This document shows, piece after piece, positions 16,706 to 25,124 of a stretch of 27,463 nt of DNA. Source of the DNA: F23-B02 sp963625655 (lineage in GTDB: Bacteria; Bacillota; Clostridia; Oscillospirales; Oscillospiraceae). Within the stretch, counting starts at the first letter, position 1. The number at the start of each line of letters is the position of its first letter. Made by a program: the position numbers and the translations under genes. The DNA is taken from NCBI GenBank assembly GCA_963625655.1, contig CAVFTS010000025.1, positions 1-27,463 on the forward strand, in the 5' to 3' direction. The notes beneath the pieces were generated by a model. It ran no database searches. It worked only from the letters and a program-made list of their open reading frames with translations, and had not been told where the DNA came from.

Positions 16706-18658
16706 ATGAACAAGGGAAAATTCTACATCACCACCCCAATCTACTACCCCTCCGACAAGCTGCATATAGGTCACACCTACTGCACCGTCGCCACCGATGC
16801 GATAGCCCGGTACAAGCGAATGTGCGGATATGACGTTATGTTTCTCACCGGCACGGATGAGCACGGTCAGAAAATCGAGGAAAAGGCGACCGCTGCCGGC
16901 AAAAGCCCCAAGGACTTCCTTGACGGCATAGTCGAGGGCGAAAAGGGTGTTTTGGATCTGTGGAAGCTCATGAACATATCCAACGACCGCTTCATCCGCA
17001 CCACCGACGACTACCATTGTGAGGCGGTGCAGCGTATTTTCCGCAAGATGTACGAGAAGGGCGACATCTACAAGGGCGCATACAAGGGAATGTACTGCAC
17101 TCCCTGCGAAAGCTTCTGGACCGAAAGCCAGCTTAAGGACGGCAAATGTCCCGACTGCGGCAGAGAGGTGCATTACGCCGAGGAGGAGGCTTACTTCTTC
17201 CGCCTTTCAAAGTACGCAAAGCCCGTTCAGGAGCTGCTTGAAAGCGGCACCTTCTTAGAGCCTGCCTCCCGTGTAAACGAGATGATAAACAATTTCATAA
17301 AGCCCGGCCTTGAGGACCTCTGCGTTTCCCGCACGAGCTTCAAGTGGGGCATCCCCGTCGATTTCGATCCGGGTCACGTCGTATACGTTTGGGTCGATGC
17401 GCTGTTTAACTACTGCACCGCACTCGGCTTCCTCAACGACGGCTACCCCGACTCCGACTACGAAAAGTATTGGCCCGCCGACGTTCACATAGTCGGCAAG
17501 GAGATAGTCCGCTTCCACTCCATCATCTGGCCCGCCATGCTCATGAGCATGGAGATGCCGCTGCCCAAGAAGGTCTACGGTCACGGCTGGCTTGTCATTG
17601 ACGGCGGCAAAATGAGCAAATCCAAGGGCAACGTCGTCGATCCCTACCTGCTTGCGGATATGTTCGGCGTCGATGCGCTGCGCTTCTTCCTGCTGCGTAC
17701 CTTCCCCTTCGGCTCCGACGGCAACTTCTCAAACGAGCTGCTTATCTCCACCATCAACACCGACCTTGCAAACGACCTCGGCAACCTCGTCTCCCGCACC
17801 ACCGCCATGGTCGAAAAATATTTCGGCGGTAATCTTTCTTCCGACCGCCGTCCCGATGCGCTCGACGACGAGCTTGTCTCCATGATCGAAGGCACCGCCG
17901 CAAAGTACGAGGCGCAGATGGACAAGTTCCAGCTCCACCTTGCGCTTGAGGAGGTATTCCGTCTCATCCAGCGTGCGAATAAGTACATCGACGAGACCGC
18001 CCCCTGGGTGCTGGCAAAGAACGAGGAGGATCGCCCCCGCCTTGCAAGCGTGCTTTACAATCTGCTTGAAGCGCTGCGTGTGTCCCTCACCATGCTCCAT
18101 CCCTTCATCCCCGAAAGCTGCGACAAGGCGCTTGCGCAGATCGGCGCATCCGATTTTGCGACTTGGGAAAATGCGGGAAAGTACGGCGTTCTGCCGCTCA
18201 GCGTTTCCGTCCGCAAGGGCGAGACACTGTTCCCCCGCATCGACGTCGCAAAGGCGCTTGAGGAGCTTGAGCGCCGCAAGAGCGTTCCCACAGCAGCCCC
18301 CAAGTTTCCGCCCGTGCTGCCCGACGTGAGCATCGACGACTTTGCGAAGTGCGATATGCGTGTGTGCAAGGTCATCTCCTGCGAGGCGGTCAAAAAGAGC
18401 AGCAAGCTTTTAAAGTTCATTCTCGACGACGGCTCCGGCACTCCCCGTCAGATCCTCTCCGGCATCCACGCATTCTACGAGCCGGAGCAGTTAGTGGGCA
18501 AGACCGTCGTGGCGATACTCAATCTCCCCGCCCGTAAAATGATGGGACAGGATTCCTGCGGCATGCTGCTGAGCGCAGTTCACGAGCATGACGGCAAGGA
18601 GGAGCTGCATCTTCTGATGCTCGACGACTCCGTTCCCGCAGGCTTCCGCCTCTGCTGA
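16706..18658 (+). CDS. metG: Methionine--tRNA ligase
   Basis: A 650-residue class I aminoacyl-tRNA synthetase that charges tRNA-Met, including the initiator. The ATG at 16706 follows AAGGAG (16691-16696). The HIGH motif is at residues 20-23 and KMSKS at 302-306. Two CxxC pairs (CTPC and CPDC, around residues 132-153) make a zinc knuckle in the connective domain. The anticodon-binding helical domain follows, and the last 110 residues form an OB-fold tRNA-binding domain (DFAKCDMRVCKVISCE onward), fused as in many Firmicutes. It lies 22 bases after vanW, without a T-box leader, so its expression seems coupled to the upstream genes. Nothing is missing. Confidence 0.98.
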   Translation: MNKGKFYITTPIYYPSDKLHIGHTYCTVATDAIARYKRMCGYDVMFLTGTDEHGQKIEEKATAAGKSPKDFLDGIVEGEKGVLDLWKLMNISNDRFIRTTDDYHCEAVQRIFRKMYEKGDIYKGAYKGMYCTPCESFWTESQLKDGKCPDCGREVHYAEEEAYFFRLSKYAKPVQELLESGTFLEPASRVNEMINNFIKPGLEDLCVSRTSFKWGIPVDFDPGHVVYVWVDALFNYCTALGFLNDGYPDSDYEKYWPADVHIVGKEIVRFHSIIWPAMLMSMEMPLPKKVYGHGWLVIDGGKMSKSKGNVVDPYLLADMFGVDALRFFLLRTFPFGSDGNFSNELLISTINTDLANDLGNLVSRTTAMVEKYFGGNLSSDRRPDALDDELVSMIEGTAAKYEAQMDKFQLHLALEEVFRLIQRANKYIDETAPWVLAKNEEDRPRLASVLYNLLEALRVSLTMLHPFIPESCDKALAQIGASDFATWENAGKYGVLPLSVSVRKGETLFPRIDVAKALEELERRKSVPTAAPKFPPVLPDVSIDDFAKCDMRVCKVISCEAVKKSSKLLKFILDDGSGTPRQILSGIHAFYEPEQLVGKTVVAILNLPARKMMGQDSCGMLLSAVHEHDGKEELHLLMLDDSVPAGFRLC

Positions 18659-18679
18659 TAAAGTCCAAGGAGAAACGAA

Positions 18680-20767
18680 GTGAAAAACGTAACTGACATA
18701 TTCGGAACGATGGTGTTTAACGACTCCGTCATGAAGGCACGTCTCCCCGGCGAGGCGTACAGGCAGGTGCAGCTTTCGATAAAGCTCGGCAAAGGGCTTG
18801 ACCGCAGCACCGCCGACGTGGTCGCAAACGCCATGAAGGACTGGGCGATCGAGAAGGGCGCAACGCACTTCACTCACTGGTTTCAGCCCATGACCGGCAT
18901 AACCGCCGAAAAGCACGACAGCTTCATCGCTCCCGCCGACGGCGGCAGGATAATCATGGAGTTTTCCGGCAAGGAGCTTATAAAGGGCGAGCCGGACGCC
19001 TCCAGCTTCCCCACGGGTGGGCTGCGTGCGACCTTTGAGGCGAGGGGCTACACCGCATGGGATCCCACCTCCTACGCATTCATAAAGGAAGGCACTCTCT
19101 GCATCCCGACCGCATTCTGCTCCTACGGCGGCGAGGCGCTCGACAAGAAAACGCCGCTGCTGCGCTCGATGGAGGCGATAAACCGTCAGGGCATGCGTGT
19201 GCTGAGACTGTTCGGCAACGGCGATGCGGGCTTTGTCAAGACCACCTGCGGACCCGAACAGGAGTATTTCCTCATCGACGAGGACGTGTTCCTGCGCCGT
19301 CCCGACCTCGTGTACACCGGACGCACCCTGTTCGGCGCAAAGCCGCCCAAGGGTCAGGAGCTCGGCGACCACTACTACGGCATGATAAAGCCCCGTGTCG
19401 CCGCATTCATGGCGGAGCTTGACGAGGAGCTTTGGAAGCTCGGCATCCTTGCCAAGACCGAGCATAACGAGGTCGCTCCCGCACAGCACGAGCTTGCGCC
19501 CGTGTTTATGACGACGAACATCGCCGCCGACCACAACCAGATAACGATGGAGCTTATGCAGAAGATTGCGAAGAAGCACGGCATGGTCTGTCTGCTGCAC
19601 GAAAAGCCCTTTGCGGGCGTGAACGGCTCCGGCAAGCACAACAACTGGTCCATGACTACCGGCACGGGTGCGAATCTGCTTGAGCCGGGCGAAACGCCCT
19701 ACGAAAACGCGCAGTTTCTGCTCATGCTCTGCGCCGTGATACAGGCGGTGGACGATTATCAGGATATGCTGCGCCTGTCCATCACGAGCGCCTCGAACGA
19801 TCTGCGCCTCGGTGCGGACGAGGCTCCCCCGGCGGTCATCTCCGTGTACGTCGGCGAGGAGCTGGAGGAGATACTGAATGCCATCGAGCGTGGCGAGCCT
19901 TACGGCGGCAAGGAGAAGGAGCTTATAAAGGTAGGCGTTCATGCGCTGCCGAAGCTCCCCAAGGACACCACCGACCGCAACCGCACCTCCCCCTTCGCCT
20001 TTACCGGCAACAAGTTCGAGTTCCGCATGCCGGGTTCGTCAAGCTCCATTTCCGGCGCAAACGTCGTTATAAACACCGCCGTTGCGGAGTCGCTGCGGCA
20101 GTACGCAAACGAGCTTGAGCTGTCCGACAACTTTGAAAACGACCTGCACGAGCTTATCCGCCGTGTCATCCGCAAGCACAAGCGCATTATCTTTAACGGC
20201 AACGGCTATGGCGAGGAGTGGCTCAAGGAGGCCGAACGCAGAGGACTTTTGAATCTCCGCACCACCCCCGACTGCGCTCACGCATACCTCGAGCAGAAGA
20301 ACGTCGAGCTGTTTATACGCCACAGCGTCTACTCCGAGATTGAGCTTGCGGCTCGCTATAAGATGAAGCTCGACAACTACTGCAAGGTGCTGCGCATCGA
20401 GGCGGAGACCATGCTGCATATGCTGCGGCGTGACATTCTGCCTTCCGTGAGCGCATACTCGACAGAGCTTGCAAACGCCGCAATCTCAAAGCAGGAGCTC
20501 GGCATAGAGTGCGCATTTGAGAAGGACGGCGCTGCGCACATAAGCCGGCTCATTGCCGCCTGCTGCGACGTTGCCCGTGAGCTGGACGCCGCCCTTGCCG
20601 ACGTGTCGGCGCTGCCGGAAAACTACACCCGTGCGGTCGCAGGGCGTGATCGGCTCATACCGCCGATGACAAGGCTCCGCAGTCTCGTTGACGAGCTTGA
20701 GGTACATACCTCTGCGGAATACTGGCCCATGCCGACCTACGGCGAGATACTTTTCAGCGTAAACTGA
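18680..20767 (+). CDS. glnN: Type III glutamine synthetase (GSIII)
   Basis: A 695-residue enzyme that makes glutamine from glutamate, ammonia and ATP. The GTG start at 18680 has AAGGAGA (18667-18673) upstream. Length and sequence fit the large GSIII class, not the 440-470-residue GSI. Visible marks are THWFQPMTGITAEKHDSF, the ASSFPTGGLRATFEARGYT region, NEVAPAQHELAP, and the nucleotide/ammonia-site segment with HEKPFAGVNGSGKHNNWSM. The C-terminal GSIII-specific helical region is present. GSIII is common in Bacteroidetes and several clostridia and forms dodecamers. It is the last gene of the hemW-vanW-metG run, 21 bases after metG, and ends at a bidirectional terminator. I saw no nitrogen-responsive leader directly before it. 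Confidence 0.96.
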   Translation: MKNVTDIFGTMVFNDSVMKARLPGEAYRQVQLSIKLGKGLDRSTADVVANAMKDWAIEKGATHFTHWFQPMTGITAEKHDSFIAPADGGRIIMEFSGKELIKGEPDASSFPTGGLRATFEARGYTAWDPTSYAFIKEGTLCIPTAFCSYGGEALDKKTPLLRSMEAINRQGMRVLRLFGNGDAGFVKTTCGPEQEYFLIDEDVFLRRPDLVYTGRTLFGAKPPKGQELGDHYYGMIKPRVAAFMAELDEELWKLGILAKTEHNEVAPAQHELAPVFMTTNIAADHNQITMELMQKIAKKHGMVCLLHEKPFAGVNGSGKHNNWSMTTGTGANLLEPGETPYENAQFLLMLCAVIQAVDDYQDMLRLSITSASNDLRLGADEAPPAVISVYVGEELEEILNAIERGEPYGGKEKELIKVGVHALPKLPKDTTDRNRTSPFAFTGNKFEFRMPGSSSSISGANVVINTAVAESLRQYANELELSDNFENDLHELIRRVIRKHKRIIFNGNGYGEEWLKEAERRGLLNLRTTPDCAHAYLEQKNVELFIRHSVYSEIELAARYKMKLDNYCKVLRIEAETMLHMLRRDILPSVSAYSTELANAAISKQELGIECAFEKDGAAHISRLIAACCDVARELDAALADVSALPENYTRAVAGRDRLIPPMTRLRSLVDELEVHTSAEYWPMPTYGEILFSVN

Positions 20768-20782
20768 CACATATACATATGA

Positions 20783-20812
20783 AAAAACCGAGGTGCTATC
20801 ACCTCGGTTTTT
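20783..20812. terminator. Bidirectional terminator between glnN and the recJ-rel operon
   Basis: A 13-bp stem (20783-20795 and 20800-20812) with loop CTAT has an A-run on its left and T-run on its right. It therefore gives a U-rich tail on both strands. It sits between the glnN stop and the end of the convergent antiporter gene, serving both operons. Confidence 0.92.
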
Positions 20813-20827
20813 CATTTCATTTTAATG

Positions 20828-21784
20828 TTACGCAACGCCGAACTTGGTCACAAGCACGACGACGTATGCGGCGTAGCCGACGAGCATCAGGATGCCCTGA
20901 AGTCTGTGCGTCTTGCCCGTGATGATGGGCGGGAGTATGGCAAGCAGCGTCATGCCGAAGCAGACGGGCATATCCAGTGCATACGACTGCCTGCCGATGG
21001 TGAGGCTGCCCTCGGACACGAGAGAGCATACCGGCAGAATGAGCGCAAGGTCGATGACGTTTGCGCCGATAATATTGCCGACGGACATGGAGGCTTCCTT
21101 CTTGCGGATGGCGGTCAGGGTCGTTATAAGCTCCGGCAGAGAGGTGCCGATGGCGACCATGGTAACTCCGATTATCGCAGCGGGAACGCCGAGCAGCTCC
21201 GCAAGCTTGCTGCCGTAGGTTATGAGAAGCTGCGAGCCGCCGACGATCGCCGCAACGCCGACGACAAACAGAACTATCATCTTCGGTGCGTCCTTCTTGT
21301 CGGCGGCGTCCACCGCCTCGGTGCCGATGTTCTTCTTTGCGTCACGAACGTTGTCGTAAATGTACACGGCAAGGATCACAAGCAGGATGATGCTCGGCAG
21401 AAATTCAAGTCTGCCGCCCCTGCAAAGCAGCCACAGAAGCGCCGCCGCAAGTGACATTAGCGTCGCCTTGAGCCAGAAGCTGCCCCGCTTCACGGCAGAG
21501 GGTATGCACACGAGCGAAATGCCCATGATAAGACCGATGTTCGCCGTAACCGAACCGACGGCGTTGCCGACCGCCATGTCGTACTCACCGTCAACGACGC
21601 CCAAAAGCGACACCGTAAGCTCAGGCAAAGTGGTACACATGCTGACTATCGTTGCGCCGACGATGAACTTGGGTATTCCCGTTATGTTTGCGATCCACAC
21701 GGCGGAATCCACGAACCAGTCTCCGCCCTTGATGATAAGAATCAGTCCCGCAACAAACAGCAGGACGACTATTGCCGTATCCAT
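20828..21784 (-). CDS. Calcium/sodium antiporter family protein (CaCA family, YrbG-like)
   Basis: A 318-residue membrane protein with about ten hydrophobic segments and the internal duplication of the Ca2+:cation antiporter family. The first alpha-repeat carries GATIVSMCTTLPEL and GNAVGSVTANIGL; the second carries GVTMVAIGTSLPEL and GNIIGANVIDLAL. The two acidic Glu residues in the LPE motifs are the ion-binding core and are both present. Members exchange Ca2+ or another divalent cation for Na+ or H+ across the membrane. Repeat one has CTT where GTS is more usual, and repeat two has Asp where Asn is common, so ion preference is uncertain. It is the last gene of the minus-strand operon, 25 bases after the hydrolase gene. 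Confidence 0.92.
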   Translation of the reverse strand: MDTAIVVLLFVAGLILIIKGGDWFVDSAVWIANITGIPKFIVGATIVSMCTTLPELTVSLLGVVDGEYDMAVGNAVGSVTANIGLIMGISLVCIPSAVKRGSFWLKATLMSLAAALLWLLCRGGRLEFLPSIILLVILAVYIYDNVRDAKKNIGTEAVDAADKKDAPKMIVLFVVGVAAIVGGSQLLITYGSKLAELLGVPAAIIGVTMVAIGTSLPELITTLTAIRKKEASMSVGNIIGANVIDLALILPVCSLVSEGSLTIGRQSYALDMPVCFGMTLLAILPPIITGKTHRLQGILMLVGYAAYVVVLVTKFGVA

Positions 21785-21809
21785 TTTAACTCACTCTCTC
21801 CTGTTATTA

Positions 21810-22427
21810 TCAGTATCTGCCGCTCATTGCCTCACGGCAGTAATGATTGAATCTCCGCTCACGCTCAAGCGTGGATGCGTCCATGTGTCCGGGGTACAGC
21901 TCATAGTCCCCCGGCAGCTCGCATATGCGCTTAATGGAGCGCATTTCGGCAGCCATGTCTCCGCCGGGGAGATCGGCTCTGCCGCAGGAGCCTCTGAATA
22001 TCGTGTCGCCGGTGAACAATGCGTCCTCGCATATGAGGCACACGCTGCCGGGGCTGTGGCCCGGCGTTGACATCACCGCAAACTCAAGCGAGCCGACCTT
22101 CACGACGTCGCCGTCGGAGTAGGTCTTTCCGTTTTCGGGAAGCTTAAACATCATACCGCTCATGCCCACACGGTAGCCCTCGTCGGCGAGGTGTATATAA
22201 GTAACGGCGCCGGTCTCCTCGGCGACCGCCTGCACTGCGCCCACATGGTCAAAATGTCCGTGCGTGAGCAGTATCGCCTTGCAGGAAAGCTTGTTGTCCT
22301 CAAGATAGTCGAGTATGGTGTTGCTCTCGTCGCCGGGATCTATAACGGCACAGTCAAGGCTCTTTTCATCCGTAACGACGTAGCAGTTCGCCTCAAGCTG
22401 TCCCACGGGAAGTGTTTTAATAAGCAT
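21810..22427 (-). CDS. MBL-fold metallohydrolase (glyoxalase II-like)
   Basis: A 205-residue metallo-beta-lactamase-fold hydrolase. I start it at the ATG at 22427, which has AGGAG eight bases upstream; a TTG at 22433 would overlap that region. The dinuclear metal motif THGHFDHVGA gives His56, His58, Asp60 and His61. TPGHSPGSVC supplies the next histidine, FTGDTIF the bridging aspartate, and YPGHMD the last histidine. Short proteins of this type are often annotated as hydroxyacylglutathione hydrolase-like, but clostridia often lack glutathione, so the real thioester or other substrate is open. The start lies two bases after the dtd stop, implying translational coupling. Confidence 0.92.
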   Translation of the reverse strand: MLIKTLPVGQLEANCYVVTDEKSLDCAVIDPGDESNTILDYLEDNKLSCKAILLTHGHFDHVGAVQAVAEETGAVTYIHLADEGYRVGMSGMMFKLPENGKTYSDGDVVKVGSLEFAVMSTPGHSPGSVCLICEDALFTGDTIFRGSCGRADLPGGDMAAEMRSIKRICELPGDYELYPGHMDASTLERERRFNHYCREAMSGRY

Positions 22428-22429
22428 TT

Positions 22430-22873
22430 TCAAAGCTCCTTCGTGTCAAGAATTATCGTAACGGGACCGTCGTTTACGGAGCTGACCTTCATCTCGGCTC
22501 CGAACTCTCCGGTGCCGACCGAAAAGCCCCGATTGCGGCAGTTTTCGATCACTCTTTCGTAAAGCGGTACCGCCTTTTCGGGTCTCGCCGCATGGGAAAA
22601 CCCCGGTCGCCGTGAGCGGCAGTCCGCAAACAGCGTAAACTGGCTGATGATGAGCAGCTCCGCTCCCGCCGTCTCCGGGTTGAGGTTCATTTTTCCTGCC
22701 TCGTCCTCGAATATCCTCAAACCGCAAATCTTGTCGGCGATCTTGTCCGCCTGCTCTGCGGTGTCGTCCTCATGGACGCCGAGCAGCACAAGAAAGCCCT
22801 TGCCTATGCTTGCCTTCACCTCGCCGCCGATGGCGACGGAGGCGCTGTCAACCCTCGTTAATACCGCTCTCAT
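22430..22873 (-). CDS. dtd: D-aminoacyl-tRNA deacylase (D-Tyr-tRNA deacylase)
   Basis: A 147-residue enzyme, the usual length for DTD. It hydrolyses D-amino acids wrongly attached to tRNA. The start is the ATG at 22873, with GGAGAAAT just upstream. Marks are the N-terminal MRAVLTRVDSASV, the catalytic-site strand SQFTLFADCR, the RPGFSHAARPE segment and the cis-proline motif NDGPVTI. The gene's first 26 bases overlap the end of rel in another frame, so translation is probably coupled. The rel-dtd pair is a common Firmicutes arrangement. Confidence 0.96.
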   Translation of the reverse strand: MRAVLTRVDSASVAIGGEVKASIGKGFLVLLGVHEDDTAEQADKIADKICGLRIFEDEAGKMNLNPETAGAELLIISQFTLFADCRSRRPGFSHAARPEKAVPLYERVIENCRNRGFSVGTGEFGAEMKVSSVNDGPVTIILDTKEL

Positions 22874-25124
22874 TATTTCTCCTTCCGTTTCTGCTGACCT
22901 CGCTGACGCCCCGTATCGAGGAAAGCCTGTTGATGACCGTCCGCAGAGCGTCAAGATTCTTCACCTCAAGCGTTATGCTCACAACGGATTTGCTGCCCTC
23001 GATGTCTCTTGCGTTCATGCTCCGCACTTTTGCGTTCAGGGCGTTGAGCGCCGTCGCAATGTCCATGATAAGGCCGCTGCGCTCGTGCGACACGACCTTG
23101 ATTGTCGTGGTGTAGATCTCATTTATATCGTCCGCCCATTCGACCTTTATCCAGCGAGCCTCGTCCTCCGGGTGGGCGCTCCGGCGGAGGTAGTTTTCAC
23201 AGTCGCAGCGGTGTATCGACACGCCCTGCCCCCTCGTAATGAAGCCTGCAATCTCATCGCCGGGGATGGGGGTGCAGCAGCGTGAGAATTTGATAAGGCA
23301 GTTGTCAAGCCCCTCGACAAGTACGCCGTGGACGGGCTTTACCTTCTTCTTCGCCTGAGTTTCACGCCGCTCCGCCGCCTCGGTCACCTTGTCGAGCACG
23401 GTCTTCTTCTCATTTGCGTGGTGCAGACGCAGAAGCTCGTCCTTCATGCGGTTGACGCTTCTCGTGGCGGTCATTCCGCCGTAGCCGATGGATGCGTACA
23501 GCTCCTCAAGGCTTGCGCAGGAGACCTTTTTAAGCAGCAGAGGCAGAACCTCCTCGTCGCTTATCTCCTCCGGGCGCAGTCCCCTGTTTTTAAGCTCCGC
23601 CTCGAACATCTCCTTGCCTCGGACGATGTTCTCCTCACGGCGCTCCTTTTTGAACCACTGCTTTATCTTCGTTCTCGCAGAGCCGCTTTTTGCGATGCTC
23701 AGCCAGTCACGGCTCGGACCCGGCGCATTTTTCGCCGTGCGCACCTCCACGATGTCGCCGTTTTGAAGGACGTGGTCAAAGGTGACTATCCTGCCGTTTA
23801 CCGATGCTCCCACCATGCTGTTGCCGACGGCGGAGTGTATGCTGTAGGCAAAGTCGATCGGTGTCGCACCTGCGGGAAGATTTATAACGTCGCCCTTCGG
23901 CGAGAAAACGAACACCTCATCGGCGAACATATCGATTTTCAGGTTGTGGAAAAAGTCCGTTGCGTCGGACTCCTGCTGACTTTCAAGCAGCCTGCGCACC
24001 CATGCGAACTTCTCCTCGTCGCCGGACTTAACGCCGGTGTTGCCCATCTTGTACTTCCAGTGGGCGGCAATGCCGTACTCGGCAGTGCGGTGCATATCCC
24101 AAGTGCGTATCTGCACCTCAAAGGGTATGCCCTCGCTGCCTATGACCGTGGTATGCACGCTCTGGTACATATTCGGCTTCGGCGTCGAGATATAGTCCTT
24201 GAATCTGCCCGGTACGGGCTTGAACATATCGTGGATGATGCCGAGGACGTTGTAGCAGTCGGGTATCGTGTCCACGATGACACGGAATGCGCAGAGGTCG
24301 AATATGCCGTTTATGTCGAGCTTCTGCGCATACATCTTGCGGTAGATGCTGTAGATATGCTTTATGCGGCTGTATATCGTGACCTCCAGCCCATCGTCCG
24401 TGAGGCGCTTTTTGATCTTCTCCTCCATGGACGTCATAAAGCTCCTGAGCGTTTCCATACGCTCGTTGAGCACATCCGTTATCTCCTTGTAGCCCGTGGG
24501 GTCAAGGTATTTGAGCGCCAGATCCTCAAGCTCCCACTTCGCTCTCTGCATGCCGAGGCGGTGGGCGATGGGGGCGTATATCTCCATCGTTTCAAGCGAT
24601 TTTATGCGCTGCTTCTCAGCGGTCTGATACTCCATGGTGCGCATATTGTGCAGCCTGTCGGCGATTTTTATGAGGATGACCCTGATGTCCTTGCTCATTG
24701 CCATGAGCATCTTTCTCAGGTTCTCCATCTGCTCGTCTTCCTTGCTGGTATACTGCACACGGGTCAGCTTCGTGACGCCCTCGACGATGTTGGCGACGCT
24801 CTCGCCGAACTGCTTTGCGATGTCGGCGTGCGTGAGCGGCGTATCCTCGACGAGGTCGTGCAGCAGGGCGGCGATGACGGAGTCCTCGTCAAGCCCCATA
24901 TCGACTGCGATGTCCGCAGCGGCGACGCAGTGGGTCACATAGGGCGACCCCTCCTTGCGCTTCTGCCCGGCGTGGGCAAGCTTCGCCATCTCGTAGGCGG
25001 CTTTTATCCTGCCCAGTTCCATTTCGGGACAGTTGACCTGTATTTTATTTTCAAGCTCGGCAAACATTTCGTCGGGGTCAAGCGTTCCCCGCTCCTGCGC
25101 CGCATTACTTCTGTCGTCTTCCAT
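22848..25124 (-). CDS. relA: Bifunctional (p)ppGpp synthetase/hydrolase, Rel/SpoT family
   Basis: A 758-residue long RSH enzyme that makes and degrades the alarmone (p)ppGpp. The HD hydrolase domain shows YVTHCVAAA with His65, LLHDLVEDT with His89-Asp90, and KIADRLHNMRT with Asp156, so hydrolysis is probably active. The synthetase domain has RIKHIYSIYRKM, PGRFKDYIS and PNMYQSVHTT. The RFKD form of the RxKD motif marks the bifunctional type rather than the synthesis-only RelA (ExDD). A TGS domain (DEVFVFSPKGDVINLP), a Cys-containing region (FSRCCTPIPGD) and a C-terminal ACT domain complete the normal layout. Its ribosome binding site AGGAGAG lies inside the end of recJ, which it overlaps by 20 bases. 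Confidence 0.98.
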   Translation of the reverse strand: MEDDRSNAAQERGTLDPDEMFAELENKIQVNCPEMELGRIKAAYEMAKLAHAGQKRKEGSPYVTHCVAAADIAVDMGLDEDSVIAALLHDLVEDTPLTHADIAKQFGESVANIVEGVTKLTRVQYTSKEDEQMENLRKMLMAMSKDIRVILIKIADRLHNMRTMEYQTAEKQRIKSLETMEIYAPIAHRLGMQRAKWELEDLALKYLDPTGYKEITDVLNERMETLRSFMTSMEEKIKKRLTDDGLEVTIYSRIKHIYSIYRKMYAQKLDINGIFDLCAFRVIVDTIPDCYNVLGIIHDMFKPVPGRFKDYISTPKPNMYQSVHTTVIGSEGIPFEVQIRTWDMHRTAEYGIAAHWKYKMGNTGVKSGDEEKFAWVRRLLESQQESDATDFFHNLKIDMFADEVFVFSPKGDVINLPAGATPIDFAYSIHSAVGNSMVGASVNGRIVTFDHVLQNGDIVEVRTAKNAPGPSRDWLSIAKSGSARTKIKQWFKKERREENIVRGKEMFEAELKNRGLRPEEISDEEVLPLLLKKVSCASLEELYASIGYGGMTATRSVNRMKDELLRLHHANEKKTVLDKVTEAAERRETQAKKKVKPVHGVLVEGLDNCLIKFSRCCTPIPGDEIAGFITRGQGVSIHRCDCENYLRRSAHPEDEARWIKVEWADDINEIYTTTIKVVSHERSGLIMDIATALNALNAKVRSMNARDIEGSKSVVSITLEVKNLDALRTVINRLSSIRGVSEVSRNGRRNNESGINEG

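Noticed and set aside
16683..16706. Possible T-box riboswitch before metG
   Set aside because: Only 22 bases separate vanW and metG, too short for a T-box leader, and no specifier or terminator structure is seen.
18491..19942. A 483-codon minus-strand frame across metG end and glnN
   Set aside because: It is antisense to two well-identified genes and has no supporting start signal.
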